Shown in pieces: positions 17,795-25,905 of a stretch of 44,920 nt of DNA. Numbering within the stretch: position 1 is the first letter of the stretch; each line of letters opens with the position of its first letter. The DNA comes from an uncultured Granulosicoccaceae bacterium (GTDB lineage: Bacteria > Pseudomonadota > Gammaproteobacteria > Granulosicoccales > Granulosicoccaceae). The stretch is from contig CAKZUP010000126.1 of NCBI GenBank assembly GCA_937922945.1, positions 1 to 44,920 on the forward strand, given 5' to 3'. The position numbers were made by a program, and so were the translations under genes. The notes beneath the pieces are model-generated. The model searched no databases. It saw nothing but the letters and a program-made list of their open reading frames with translations, and was not told the origin of the DNA.

Positions 17795-20128
17795 ATGAAA
17801 GTGTTGAAGTGGTTGGTCGTCAGTGTCGTTTGCTTGGTACTGTTAATTGGTGTCGGTGCTGCTGCGTTGGTTTATCTTGTCGATTGGAATGATTTTCGGG
17901 ACACCATACAGAATCAAACCAAGAAGCATACGGGCCGTGATCTTGTTATAGCAGGCGACCTAAGCCCGTCGGTGTTTCCGTGGGTGGGTGTGTCTATCGG
18001 AGATATCAGCTTTGCGAATGCTGAAGGCTTCGGTGATGCTCCGTTTGCAAAAATGGGTAGTGCCGATGTCAAAGTGGAGCTTCTCCCGTTATTGCAAAAG
18101 AAAATCAACGTTAAAAAAGTTGAGCTTCAGGGCTTGAGTGTCGATCTGCAACGCTCAGCCGATGGAACAACCAACTGGGACGATCTGGTTAAATCCAGTG
18201 GCCTGACGCATACCACCACCGAGGCGGGTGATGAAAATACCGAAGTGGAGGTTGAAGGCGATCCAGCGGCAATTGCTGCGCTCGCGGTTGGCGGTATTAT
18301 CATTGGTGATGCCAACGTGTCGTGGAAAGATGTGCAAAGTGGCACTGATGCAAAGCTATCCAATTTCAATCTGGAAACCGGTGCGATTGAACTGGCTAAA
18401 CCGTTCGATCTGAAAACCGATTTTAAAGTCTCCAGTAACAGTATGGGCTTAGCAGCCGACATTAACGGCGGCGGCGAGATTATGCTCGATTTGGATAATC
18501 AAGTGTATTCGCTTAATGGTTTACAGCTTTCTACCAACGCAAGTGGTCAGTCACTACCGAACGGTAAATTGGATGCCAAGTTGGGTGCGAACGTTATGGC
18601 GAAACTGGCAGAGCAGAAAATTAATGTGGAAGGCTTATCGTTAGGAGCCTTAGGACTGATTCTTGGTGGAAATATTAATGTAGCCAATCTCGATACCAAT
18701 CCATCGGTGTCAGGTCAGCTTTCCAGTAATGATTTCAGCCCACTCGATCTGTTCGCTACGTTGGGTATTGAAGCGCCAGCTACCGCCGATGCATCAGTAC
18801 TTCAAAAAGCCAGCCTCTCATTGGAGTTGGCTGCTTCTGCGCAAAGTGCGAGCCTGAACGATCTAACTATCAAGCTTGATGACACCACGTTTTCGGGTAA
18901 CGCATCGGTGCCCTCACTCGCAGGCGGCATACCTCCACTGCGTTTCGATCTCGGCGTAGATGCCATTGATCTCGATCGCTACCTTCCACCGGTGGTTGAA
19001 GGTGAGGTTGCGCAGACTAATACCGATACTGCGAGCTCTGGTCCAGCAGCAACAGGCGATGAGCCTCTTGACTTACCAATGGACATGCTTCGTGAGCTGG
19101 ATATTGATGGTGTCTTTAAAGTGGGTAGCGTTAAAGTGAAAAACCTCACCACACGCGATATAGCCGTACCGGTTACGGCGAATAGCGGTCGTATTGCTAT
19201 TGATGGATTGCGTGCCAGCTTGTACCAGGGGCAACTTAACTCTAACGCGAGCCTGGATGCCACGGGTAGTGCACCAAGCTTTGCAGTTGATATGAATCTG
19301 GCTGGTATTGAGGCTGACCCGTTGCTGGCAGATCTGTTACAGAAGAGTTCATTCTTAAGTGGTAATGGCGAATTCGCAGCCAACATTACCACGGCAGGTA
19401 ATAGCGTTAATGCGTTAACTGCTGGACTAAATGGTGGATTCAACACAGCGTTTAACGACGGCTCTATCAATGGTGTCAACATCGGCTATCAAATACGCCG
19501 TGGTAAGGCGGCGCTAAGTGGGCAGTCATTACCTGAAGATGCCAGTCAGGTGAAAACAGACTTCTCTGAGTTGTCAGTAAGCGGTCGGTTTAACAATGGG
19601 GTGATGCAATCAGACGATCTTGATATGAAGTCGCCCCTATTACGTTTGGCAGGTGCCGGGCAAGTTGATCTCCCCGGTGAGCAGGTCGACTACACACTAA
19701 CCACGCTGGTCACCGGTAGTGCACAAGGTCAGGGCGGGCAAGATCTGGAATCGTTAAAGGGTCTGAAAATCGATATTCCCATACGTGGAAGCTTTGCGGA
19801 ACTATCGGCTAATTTTGCAGGCGTCATTCTGGCTGGCATGAAAGATAATATCGCCAACAGTATTAAAGGGCAGCTTGAAGGTCGTGCTAAAGCTGAAGCC
19901 GATAAACTCAAGGCAGAAGCGCAAGCGCGTCTGAAAGAAGAAGAAGCCAAAGCACGAGCAAAGCTTGAGGCTGAGAAGCAAAAAGCGCAGGCCCGGCTCG
20001 AAGAAGAAAAAGCCAAAGCACAAGAGCAGTTGAATGCTCAGAAGGCCAAGGTGGAAGAGCAGGCTGCCGAAGCGTTGGAAAAAGGGCAGGACCAGGTAAA
20101 AGATAAGTTGAAAGGCCTGTTTAAGTAG
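17795..20128 (+). CDS. AsmA family protein
   Basis: 777 residues. One N-terminal membrane segment (about residues 5-27) anchors it in the inner membrane with the bulk in the periplasm. The N-terminal AsmA block is recognisable (DLSPSVFPWVGVSIGDISFA, then VELLPLLQKKINVKKVELQG), and the conserved C-terminal AsmA domain lies around residues 470-650, including NASLDATGSAPSF and GNGEFAANITTAG. These proteins are bridge-like candidates for lipid transfer to the outer membrane. The last 90 residues are a highly charged Lys/Glu/Ala coiled coil with repeated KAxARLEEEKAKAQ-type heptads, an addition beyond the core family. No operon partner; a GC hairpin follows. Confidence 0.88.
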   Translation: MKVLKWLVVSVVCLVLLIGVGAAALVYLVDWNDFRDTIQNQTKKHTGRDLVIAGDLSPSVFPWVGVSIGDISFANAEGFGDAPFAKMGSADVKVELLPLLQKKINVKKVELQGLSVDLQRSADGTTNWDDLVKSSGLTHTTTEAGDENTEVEVEGDPAAIAALAVGGIIIGDANVSWKDVQSGTDAKLSNFNLETGAIELAKPFDLKTDFKVSSNSMGLAADINGGGEIMLDLDNQVYSLNGLQLSTNASGQSLPNGKLDAKLGANVMAKLAEQKINVEGLSLGALGLILGGNINVANLDTNPSVSGQLSSNDFSPLDLFATLGIEAPATADASVLQKASLSLELAASAQSASLNDLTIKLDDTTFSGNASVPSLAGGIPPLRFDLGVDAIDLDRYLPPVVEGEVAQTNTDTASSGPAATGDEPLDLPMDMLRELDIDGVFKVGSVKVKNLTTRDIAVPVTANSGRIAIDGLRASLYQGQLNSNASLDATGSAPSFAVDMNLAGIEADPLLADLLQKSSFLSGNGEFAANITTAGNSVNALTAGLNGGFNTAFNDGSINGVNIGYQIRRGKAALSGQSLPEDASQVKTDFSELSVSGRFNNGVMQSDDLDMKSPLLRLAGAGQVDLPGEQVDYTLTTLVTGSAQGQGGQDLESLKGLKIDIPIRGSFAELSANFAGVILAGMKDNIANSIKGQLEGRAKAEADKLKAEAQARLKEEEAKARAKLEAEKQKAQARLEEEKAKAQEQLNAQKAKVEEQAAEALEKGQDQVKDKLKGLFK

Positions 20129-20135
20129 CACTTCT

Positions 20136-20155
20136 CGGGGCACGTTCGTGCCCCG
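20136..20155 (+). terminator. GC-rich hairpin after the AsmA gene
   Basis: CGGGGCACG and CGTGCCCCG form 9-bp perfect arms around a minimal loop, 8 bases after the AsmA stop. There is no T-tract. Position and strength suggest a transcript end or an insulating hairpin before the trp promoter. Confidence 0.5.
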
Positions 20156-20167
20156 TGATCAAAATCA

Positions 20168-20214
20168 TTGACAAAACCAGTCAGGATGTACTACTGTACT
20201 AGTACATGAGTACA
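20168..20214 (+). promoter_or_regulatory. trpR promoter and 28-bp TrpR-type operator
   Basis: Perfect -35 TTGACA at 20168-20173, and a weak -10 (TACTGT, 20192-20197, spacer 18). A dyad centred on CTAG spans 20187-20214: the core TGTACTAGTACA (20195-20206) is a perfect 12-bp palindrome, and outer TGTACT/AGTACA continue the symmetry with only two mismatched pairs. The CTAG core with ACTAGT-like half-sites resembles enterobacterial trp operators. The dyad covers the ATG at 20206, and there is no Shine-Dalgarno. Confidence 0.6.
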
Positions 20215-20475
20215 AGCCCTGATAATAAGACATTGGCCGCCATGCTGCAGAGCATCTCCAGCCTCGAAGACATGGAGACTGTGTTGCTTATGTTAATGAC
20301 GGACAAGGAAATGAGCGCTTTTGTTAATCGCATAAAAATCCTGGAATTGCTCAATGAGAAAGTGCCGCACCGAGAAATAGCCTCTTCGTTAGGGGTTGGC
20401 GTGGTAACGGTTACACGGGGCGCTCGAGTGTTTAATGAAGACGACTTTGCGATCCTCAAAAAGTATATCGATTAA
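20206..20475 (+). CDS. trpR: Trp operon repressor family protein
   Basis: 89 residues, all helical. It matches TrpR from LLMLMTDKEMSAFVNRIKIL through the helix-turn-helix VPHREIASSLGVGVVTVTRG. In the known family, bound L-tryptophan orients this helix pair to bind operator DNA as a dimer. It sits directly upstream of trpE and trpG, 70 bases before trpE. A 28-bp dyad over its own start codon suggests autoregulation, and the mRNA would be leaderless. The N-terminal helices are less conserved than the helix-turn-helix. A weak CACTA/TAGTG hairpin with six T (20482-20506) separates it from trpE. Confidence 0.85.
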   Translation: MSTSPDNKTLAAMLQSISSLEDMETVLLMLMTDKEMSAFVNRIKILELLNEKVPHREIASSLGVGVVTVTRGARVFNEDDFAILKKYID

Positions 20476-20481
20476 CTATCG

Positions 20482-20506
20482 CACTAACTAATAGTGAGTG
20501 TTTTTT
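20482..20506 (+). terminator. Weak terminator or second operator between trpR and trpE
   Basis: CACTA-ACTAA-TAGTG followed, after AGTG, by TTTTTT. The stem is short, so it may be a leaky terminator. Alternatively its ACTA/TAGT half-sites may be a second TrpR site controlling trpE. Both readings are weak. Confidence 0.35.
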
Positions 20507-20545
20507 CGATTTTCAAAAAAACGAATGGTTTGAAATTTAAGTGGA

Positions 20546-21961
20546 ATGTCAATGGAACCTATGACAACAGGTAGTAACGGTTTACCGAAAATAGTGCTGC
20601 CGGGAAAGCCTAAATACGAAAAAATGGCTGAAGATTGTGATTTTTTTCAGCTATTTCGTAAGATCGAACGGAACAACACCAATTGCTTTTTGCTTGAGTC
20701 TCTTGGCGAAGAGAGTTATGCATCTCGCCATCATGTTATTGGTTTCAACCCGGCCAATGTCATTACAGCAGAAAGCGAAAATGAAATTTCCGTACTGGAT
20801 ACCAAGAACAATACAAAGCAAACTTACACGGTTGACAATCCGTACTACGCATTGCGTGAAATATTTCCCGATAACGTCATTTCCAAACGCTATGCCGGTG
20901 GATTGGTCGGTTACCTGGGTTATGACTGCGTGAATTTTTTTGAACCAACGTTAAATGTAAAACGGAGCGATTTATTTAAGCCTTTTAAGTTTGGTGTTTA
21001 TCGCGATGGCCTAACTTACGACCAAATGTCAGGGGAAATATTTTATTTCTATTACGACCAAAGCCGCTTCAAAGAAATCGAAAAGCTATTGTCAGAACCC
21101 GACTTGGATTTCGATGATACAAGCTGTGAGTTTCTGGGAAATTCCATGGCGCGAGATGAACACGAACAATCGGTCCATAAGGTCAAAAATGACATTGCCA
21201 ATGGTTTGATATTTCAATGTGAAGTTGGTTTTAAATCGCATTTTCGTATATCTGGCGACAAATCCCAAATATACGCAAAGCTTCGCGAGTTAAATCCATC
21301 CCCGCACATGTATTACATAAAATTCGATGATGAATACATCATTGGTGCTTCTCCTGAGCTTTTATTTCGCTTGCGAAACGGTGAAATGGAGTCTTTCCCG
21401 CTAGCAGGTACCGCCAAGCGTGGTAAGAATGCAAAGGAAGATTTAGTGTTAGCTCGCGGGCTGCTCAATGATCCAAAAGAGATAGCCGAGCATAATATGC
21501 TGGTTGATTTACACCGTAATGATATTGGCAAAGTGGCAAGATTTGGCACCGTGAAAGTTCGTCGCTTAATGGACATTAAGCGATACTCACATGTGCAGCA
21601 TATCTCTTCAGAAATTTGTGGAATTATGCGCGATGATGTTGATGTGTTCGATGCTTTAGCGGCTAACTTTCCAGCCGGTACCTTAAGTGGTGCTCCCAAA
21701 ATTGAAGCCATGAAAATTATTGAGGATATCGAAACGGAAGCCCGCGGCCCTTATGGTGGTGGTGTCGGGCAGTTTAGCTTTAATCGGGATTGTACGTTTG
21801 CCATTCCAATAAGGTCGGTGTTTGTTAAAGGCGAAAAAGCTTACGCACAAACCTGCGGTGGCAATGTGTATGACTCAGACCCAGCTGCTGAGTATCTTGA
21901 GATTGAACGAAAACTATCGGCAATGATTAGTGTGCTTAATAATTTTAAAGAGTCAGCCTGA
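20546..21961 (+). CDS. trpE: Anthranilate synthase component I
   Basis: 471 residues. Converts chorismate to anthranilate using ammonia from TrpG; first committed step of tryptophan synthesis. The feedback-inhibition element LLES is present (NCFLLESLGEESYASRHHVI), and the chorismate-binding domain has GASPELLFRL, PLAGTAKRG, EHNMLVDLHRNDIGKVARFG, FPAGTLSGAPKIEAM and the closing QTCGGNVYDSDPAAEYLE. It is shorter than typical 500-residue TrpE. Several ATGs lie close together (20546, 20552, 20561); GTGGA upstream fits the second best. Its stop overlaps the trpG ATG by one base. trpD, trpC and trpBA do not follow. Confidence 0.93.
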   Translation: MSMEPMTTGSNGLPKIVLPGKPKYEKMAEDCDFFQLFRKIERNNTNCFLLESLGEESYASRHHVIGFNPANVITAESENEISVLDTKNNTKQTYTVDNPYYALREIFPDNVISKRYAGGLVGYLGYDCVNFFEPTLNVKRSDLFKPFKFGVYRDGLTYDQMSGEIFYFYYDQSRFKEIEKLLSEPDLDFDDTSCEFLGNSMARDEHEQSVHKVKNDIANGLIFQCEVGFKSHFRISGDKSQIYAKLRELNPSPHMYYIKFDDEYIIGASPELLFRLRNGEMESFPLAGTAKRGKNAKEDLVLARGLLNDPKEIAEHNMLVDLHRNDIGKVARFGTVKVRRLMDIKRYSHVQHISSEICGIMRDDVDVFDALAANFPAGTLSGAPKIEAMKIIEDIETEARGPYGGGVGQFSFNRDCTFAIPIRSVFVKGEKAYAQTCGGNVYDSDPAAEYLEIERKLSAMISVLNNFKESA

Positions 21962-22620
21962 TGCGCGTTCTGATAATAGATAACTACGATTCTTTTACTT
22001 ACAACCTTTATCAGAATGTCGGAGAAATACTGTCGGCAACGTTGAGTAGCAAAGAATTTGATATTAATGTTAAACGGAATGATGAGATCAGCCTGGATGA
22101 GATTAAAGACTATAATCCACAGCGGATTATCATCTCTCCTGGGCCTGGTAATCCAGCCGATTCTGACTATTTTGGCGTATCAGCAGCAGTCATAAAAGAG
22201 CTAGGTAAAACAATTCCGCTTCTGGGTGTCTGTTTGGGCATGCAAGGCATAGCGCACTGCTTCGGCGGTGAAATCACTTTGGCCAAAGTGCCACTGCACG
22301 GGAAGGTCTCTGAAATAAGCCATGATGGTCAAGCTATATTTGAAGGCGTGCCGCAGAATCTGGAAGTCATGCGCTACCACTCTTTAATCGTCGAGGCGAA
22401 TAATTTTCCCAGCTGCTTAACCGTTACGTCCATTAGTGATGGTGAGCCAGATTCAAACGAAAGCTATCTAGAACAAGCCAAAGGCGGCGCGGAAATTATG
22501 GCTATACGTCACAACACGTTACCAATAACCGGTATTCAGTTTCATCCAGAATCTTTTGCAACAGAGGGCGGCCAAAAATTGATTGAAAACTTTTTGCATG
22601 CAGGCAAGTCTTGGATATAG
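21961..22620 (+). CDS. trpG: Anthranilate synthase component II (glutamine amidotransferase)
   Basis: 219 residues. Class I amidotransferase that hydrolyses glutamine and passes ammonia to TrpE. N-terminal IDNYDSFTYNLYQNVGE, oxyanion region ISPGPGNP, nucleophilic Cys in GVCLGMQGIAHCFGG, and the His/Glu pair in GIQFHPESFATEGG. It overlaps trpE by one base, so the subunits are made in equal amounts. An insertion around residues 160-176 (DGEPDSNESYLEQAKGGAE) is longer than in most TrpG. A GC-rich inverted repeat 140 bases downstream may end the transcript. Confidence 0.94.
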   Translation: MRVLIIDNYDSFTYNLYQNVGEILSATLSSKEFDINVKRNDEISLDEIKDYNPQRIIISPGPGNPADSDYFGVSAAVIKELGKTIPLLGVCLGMQGIAHCFGGEITLAKVPLHGKVSEISHDGQAIFEGVPQNLEVMRYHSLIVEANNFPSCLTVTSISDGEPDSNESYLEQAKGGAEIMAIRHNTLPITGIQFHPESFATEGGQKLIENFLHAGKSWI

Positions 22621-23055
22621 CGAGAAGACCGTGTTAATTGAAACTTTGCCTTTTCCGAGTCAATGTCACTAAACTGCTGGAGCTTCATTGCAATTGATTA
22701 TCACCGTCAATTGTACGGTAAATAGTTAAGCTGTAAGATTTATGCTATATCTACACCTGTCGCGGGCCCGCTTGTATAACTGATTTTCCGGGCTCGCAGT
22801 ATGAAAAATAGGGTTTAGAATGAGTAACTTGCGTGGGAATGCCGACACCGAGCGAAAGAAATACAGTTTTTATCCGCTAATATAACCCTGACTGTCTTAT
22901 TAGGCTGTGCGTGAAGAGACCGTTTCCGCATGACTAAGCGCTTTGCTTGGCTACCATATAGAGACTAAAAGCACTAGGAATATCAATGCTGATTGCATAT
23001 TGGTATCTTTAACAGTTTTAATTAAACAGATTACTCACCACCGCACACCCAAGAA
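22621..23055. other. Non-coding region after trpG
   Basis: 435 bases without a convincing gene. GCGGGCCCG (22762-22770) pairs with CGGGCTCGC (22789-22797), 8 of 9 bases, but no T-run follows. A 21-codon frame from an ATG at 22820 has only a weak AGGG upstream, and I do not call it. The last 100 bases are AT-rich and presumably carry the promoter of the next gene. Confidence 0.4.
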
Positions 23056-23769
23056 ATGAATGACACTGATAACGGTAAATTTTTACTAGTCAAGCACTCG
23101 GAAGGTTGGGACTTCGATCGTTGCTCTACATGGATGGATAAAAGCCGCGCTTCATACGACGTATGCTACCCGGCTTCAGGACAACCCCTTCCGCCGGCTG
23201 AGCACTACGACGGTGTCATCGTGTTTGGTAGTTCAGCCAGTGCGAATGATAGTCAAAAACACGATTGGGTTTTAAAAGAGCTAGCGTTCATCGAAACGTG
23301 TATGAAGCTCGACAAATCATTCTTTGGCATTTGTCTCGGTGCTCAAATGTTGGCAAGAGTCATGGGTGCAGAGGTATCGGCCCATCCTGATAATCTCAAA
23401 GAAATCGGTTTCTTCGACGTCCTCCCCACGGATGCAGGCGCAGACTTTCTTAATGATCCTTTAAAATTTATGATGTGGCATTCAGAGGGGTTTGAACTGC
23501 CTAGCGGAGCGACCCATCTAGCCTTCAGCGAGCAGTTTGAAAATCAGGCTTTTAAAGTGGGTCGGAATATGTATGGTGTGCAATTTCATCCAGAAGTAAA
23601 CATCGATGTTTTGCGTATTTGGCACGAAAGAAATGCGAAGCGCGAAACCGGCGCGCTCGATGATGCCACCAGAACCAAAAATATCGCTGACGCGATAAAG
23701 AATGAAGACAGCATCACGCAATGGCTTGGTGATTTCCTGACAAAGTGGACTTTGCCACCGGCAAGTTGA
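23056..23769 (+). CDS. Stand-alone class I glutamine amidotransferase
   Basis: 237 residues. Fold and active site match the GMP-synthase-like amidotransferase group: YDGVIVFGSSASAND, nucleophile Cys in FFGICLGAQMLARVMG (about residue 94), and the His-Glu pair in YGVQFHPEVN. An intermediate MMWHSEGFELPSGA corresponds to the substrate-side His loop. No synthase domain is attached, so it probably acts on a gamma-glutamyl compound or supplies ammonia to another enzyme. It resembles proteins loosely annotated as GMP synthase-glutamine amidotransferase. It precedes a tandem repeat and the split amine-oxidase operon; whether it is linked to amine metabolism is open, though gamma-glutamylated amines are a known substrate class for this fold. 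Confidence 0.85.
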   Translation: MNDTDNGKFLLVKHSEGWDFDRCSTWMDKSRASYDVCYPASGQPLPPAEHYDGVIVFGSSASANDSQKHDWVLKELAFIETCMKLDKSFFGICLGAQMLARVMGAEVSAHPDNLKEIGFFDVLPTDAGADFLNDPLKFMMWHSEGFELPSGATHLAFSEQFENQAFKVGRNMYGVQFHPEVNIDVLRIWHERNAKRETGALDDATRTKNIADAIKNEDSITQWLGDFLTKWTLPPAS

Positions 23770-23784
23770 TGCCTTCGCGCTCAC

Positions 23785-23867
23785 CGTTGAGCAGAACCAG
23801 TAGAGCCGGCCCACTAGAGCGGACCCAGTGGAGCGTACCCGTTGAAGCCAACCCAGTAATCCGCGCC
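23785..23867. repeat. 14-bp tandem repeat, five to six copies
   Basis: Five consecutive 14-base units occupy 23798-23867: CAGTAGAGCCGGCC, CACTAGAGCGGACC, CAGTGGAGCGTACC, CGTTGAAGCCAACC and CAGTAATCCGCGCC. A diverged 13-base unit (CGTTGAGCAGAAC) comes just before. Unit length is constant while bases vary. The array is framed by a 10-base direct repeat CACCGGCAAG at 23756-23765 and 23901-23910. It lies in the leader region of the split amine-oxidase operon. Confidence 0.7.
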
Positions 23868-24016
23868 TGAATTGAGAAACCTGCCGGTATTGACCCTGCT
23901 CACCGGCAAGATTTTTGCGTGAGAAAAGCCAGTTACGGCGCTCTGCCGCGGCAAAGCTTGCTGCGCTGCACAGGGCCACGTATTCCGATATCAACAACCT
24001 TGAACACCGCAACGCG

Positions 24017-24691
24017 ATGCACAGTAAACCGCAGTCTTCGAGAGTAAAAAAGGCTTTGGTTTTAGCAGCTTTTACGTTCAGTGTTCTCACCAGCCACAGC
24101 ATCGCTGCTTGGCTTCCTTCACTATCAGAAAAGCAGCGCAAGGCGATTCATGCGTCGACCGTGCAGCGTGCATCTGTGGCCCAGCGTAGTAAAGCGCCAT
24201 CTATTGCGTCTCACCCGTTGGGTGTGCAAATACTGTTAATCGAGCCGAAAGAGCGTAAGCAAAAATCGGCGCAGCGTTCGTTACTGGTTGAAGTGTTTTC
24301 TTTTGACTATCAAAGCTTGAGCGCTTCATTGGACATTGTTGATGGCAATACGGGTGAGCTAATCAGTACTCGTGTATTGAGCTCTCGCTACTTGCCATTG
24401 AATCAAACCGAATCTGACTATGCAACGCAGTTATTGCAAGAGCACGGTATGTTGTTCGATTTATTGTCGAAAGAATATCAGCTGCAGTTTGGCGAGTCGT
24501 TAACCGAGCAGCATAGTATCGATATGAAGGTGTCTATCTGGACTCCGGAGAGTCGCTTGCCCGCTAATTCCGGTTGTGGTCAGTCGCGCTGTGCACTGGT
24601 GTCGGTTTTTACGCCTGATCATTTTAATTTTTCAGTTGAGCCTATAGTCGACTTGGTGAGCGGCGAAATATTCCTGCAAGGGCTGCAATGA
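24017..24691 (+). CDS. Exported protein matching copper amine oxidase N2-N3 domains
   Basis: 224 residues from the ATG at 24017, which opens a signal peptide (KKALVLAAFTFSVLTSHSIA); the frame is open from a TTG at 23915. The mature part follows the N2-N3 layout of copper amine oxidases. First comes a strand pair with an internal turn (LSASLDIVDGNTGELISTR), then a PLN-x-TESDYATQLLQ helix matching the family PLTEEEY helix, then a KVSIWTPESR strand matching VxVxPWSxG. It closes with SVEPIVDLVSGEIFLQGL, matching the end of N3. No catalytic domain is attached; two downstream genes supply catalytic-domain-like proteins. The stop overlaps the next ATG by 4 bases. A third of a split enzyme is the best reading; a lone structural subunit is the alternative. 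Confidence 0.65.
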   Translation: MHSKPQSSRVKKALVLAAFTFSVLTSHSIAAWLPSLSEKQRKAIHASTVQRASVAQRSKAPSIASHPLGVQILLIEPKERKQKSAQRSLLVEVFSFDYQSLSASLDIVDGNTGELISTRVLSSRYLPLNQTESDYATQLLQEHGMLFDLLSKEYQLQFGESLTEQHSIDMKVSIWTPESRLPANSGCGQSRCALVSVFTPDHFNFSVEPIVDLVSGEIFLQGLQ

Positions 24692-25905
24692 GTCAGCGCT
24701 TCTATCTGCTCATGTTGGTATGCTTTTTAGCAGCGATTGGTTCGTCTGGTGCGCAAGCATCGTCTTCATGTATGCCGGATGAAAGCACGGCTAGTGGTGA
24801 GTCAAGTCAGATACTGTTTGAACGCAGTTATGATTCAGGTGCGCGCTGGTCTATGTGCGTAAGTATCGATGATCAATCCGGTTTGATGGTCGGTCAAGTG
24901 CATTACGGTGCGCCACTTAACGAGCTAACCAAAGTATTGGACAGCGCATCGATTGCGCAAATTTTATTTAAGTACGACGAGGATACAGCTGCGCAACATT
25001 GGCTTTCCACACATGGTTTAGGGGCGGCAAACCAATTGCCGGTAACTGCCGAACGTTGCCCGGATGGGCAAATTCAAGCTGTGACAGATAACGTCAGTAT
25101 GTGTGTGCGTGAGCAAAACCTGCATGCCCTAACCAGTTTACGTAACAGCGAATCACACCGTCGACGCGCGGTATCCTTACATGCATGGTCTGCCATAGAC
25201 GGCTTCGTTGTTGAACAAGTGTGGGAATTTAGCGAAGACGGTTTGATCTCGCCTATGGTTCGTCTGGGTGGGGTGTTGAGTCGCTTTTCGGGCAACGATA
25301 ACTACTCAAGCGATATTGCTCTGGAGCAACGCGCAAGCCACGCAACCTATGTAAGTACATGGAAGCTCGATTTTAATATTGGCAACACACCCGACAACGA
25401 CATCGTTGAAGCGATGGCGTTCATACCACATCAAAGCACTGCGTTACGGCGCGTAATAAACGTCACGCCAATAACGACAGAATCGCTACACAAGGTTAAT
25501 CGTGAGCAATTTAAAGGCTGGCTGATACGCGATAGAGATGTGTCTTCCGGCCCCGATCGTGATACGCGTATAGGCTACTACTTGGATCCACAAGTGTCGG
25601 GGTTTGCTTATGCGAGCCGCACCGATAACTGGTCGGTGTTCGATTTTGCGGTTAGCGCAGCGCGTGAGTGCGAGAAGTTGGCGTCGGGCAATGCGCGACA
25701 TCAACCCGATTGTGGCGATTCGCTGGATGACTATGTGAATGGTGAGTCTGTACAGAATACCGACACGGTGGTCTGGTTCAGCACGGCAAGGCAGTTTCTA
25801 CCGAAAAAGGAAGATTACCCGGCACTGCTGATGCGTGAATCGCGATTCACGCTGATGCCTTTTGACTGGACCGCCAGCACACCGTTTACGCCGGTCATCG
25901 AATGA
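24688..25905 (+). CDS. Exported copper amine oxidase catalytic-domain paralogue A, active site lost
   Basis: 405 residues with signal peptide (YLLMLVCFLAAIGSSGAQA). Colinear with the catalytic domain of copper amine oxidases: RWSMCVSIDDQSGLMVGQV at the domain start, FVVEQVWEFSEDGLISPMV at the cofactor strand, STWKLDFNIG at the copper strand and FLPKKEDYPALLMRESRFTL near the C-terminus. Aligned by eye to the Arthrobacter enzyme, the topaquinone Tyr is Phe173, the catalytic Asp is Gly110, and all three copper His are replaced (Ala and Tyr in the HxH strand, Phe near the end). It should be catalytically dead and may be a structural or regulatory partner of paralogue B. Coupled by 4-base overlaps to both neighbours. 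Confidence 0.65.
   Translation: MSQRFYLLMLVCFLAAIGSSGAQASSSCMPDESTASGESSQILFERSYDSGARWSMCVSIDDQSGLMVGQVHYGAPLNELTKVLDSASIAQILFKYDEDTAAQHWLSTHGLGAANQLPVTAERCPDGQIQAVTDNVSMCVREQNLHALTSLRNSESHRRRAVSLHAWSAIDGFVVEQVWEFSEDGLISPMVRLGGVLSRFSGNDNYSSDIALEQRASHATYVSTWKLDFNIGNTPDNDIVEAMAFIPHQSTALRRVINVTPITTESLHKVNREQFKGWLIRDRDVSSGPDRDTRIGYYLDPQVSGFAYASRTDNWSVFDFAVSAARECEKLASGNARHQPDCGDSLDDYVNGESVQNTDTVVWFSTARQFLPKKEDYPALLMRESRFTLMPFDWTASTPFTPVIE

Noticed and set aside
22820-22885. 21-codon frame after trpG
   Set aside because: Only a weak AGGG upstream, and no terminator or conserved feature to support it.
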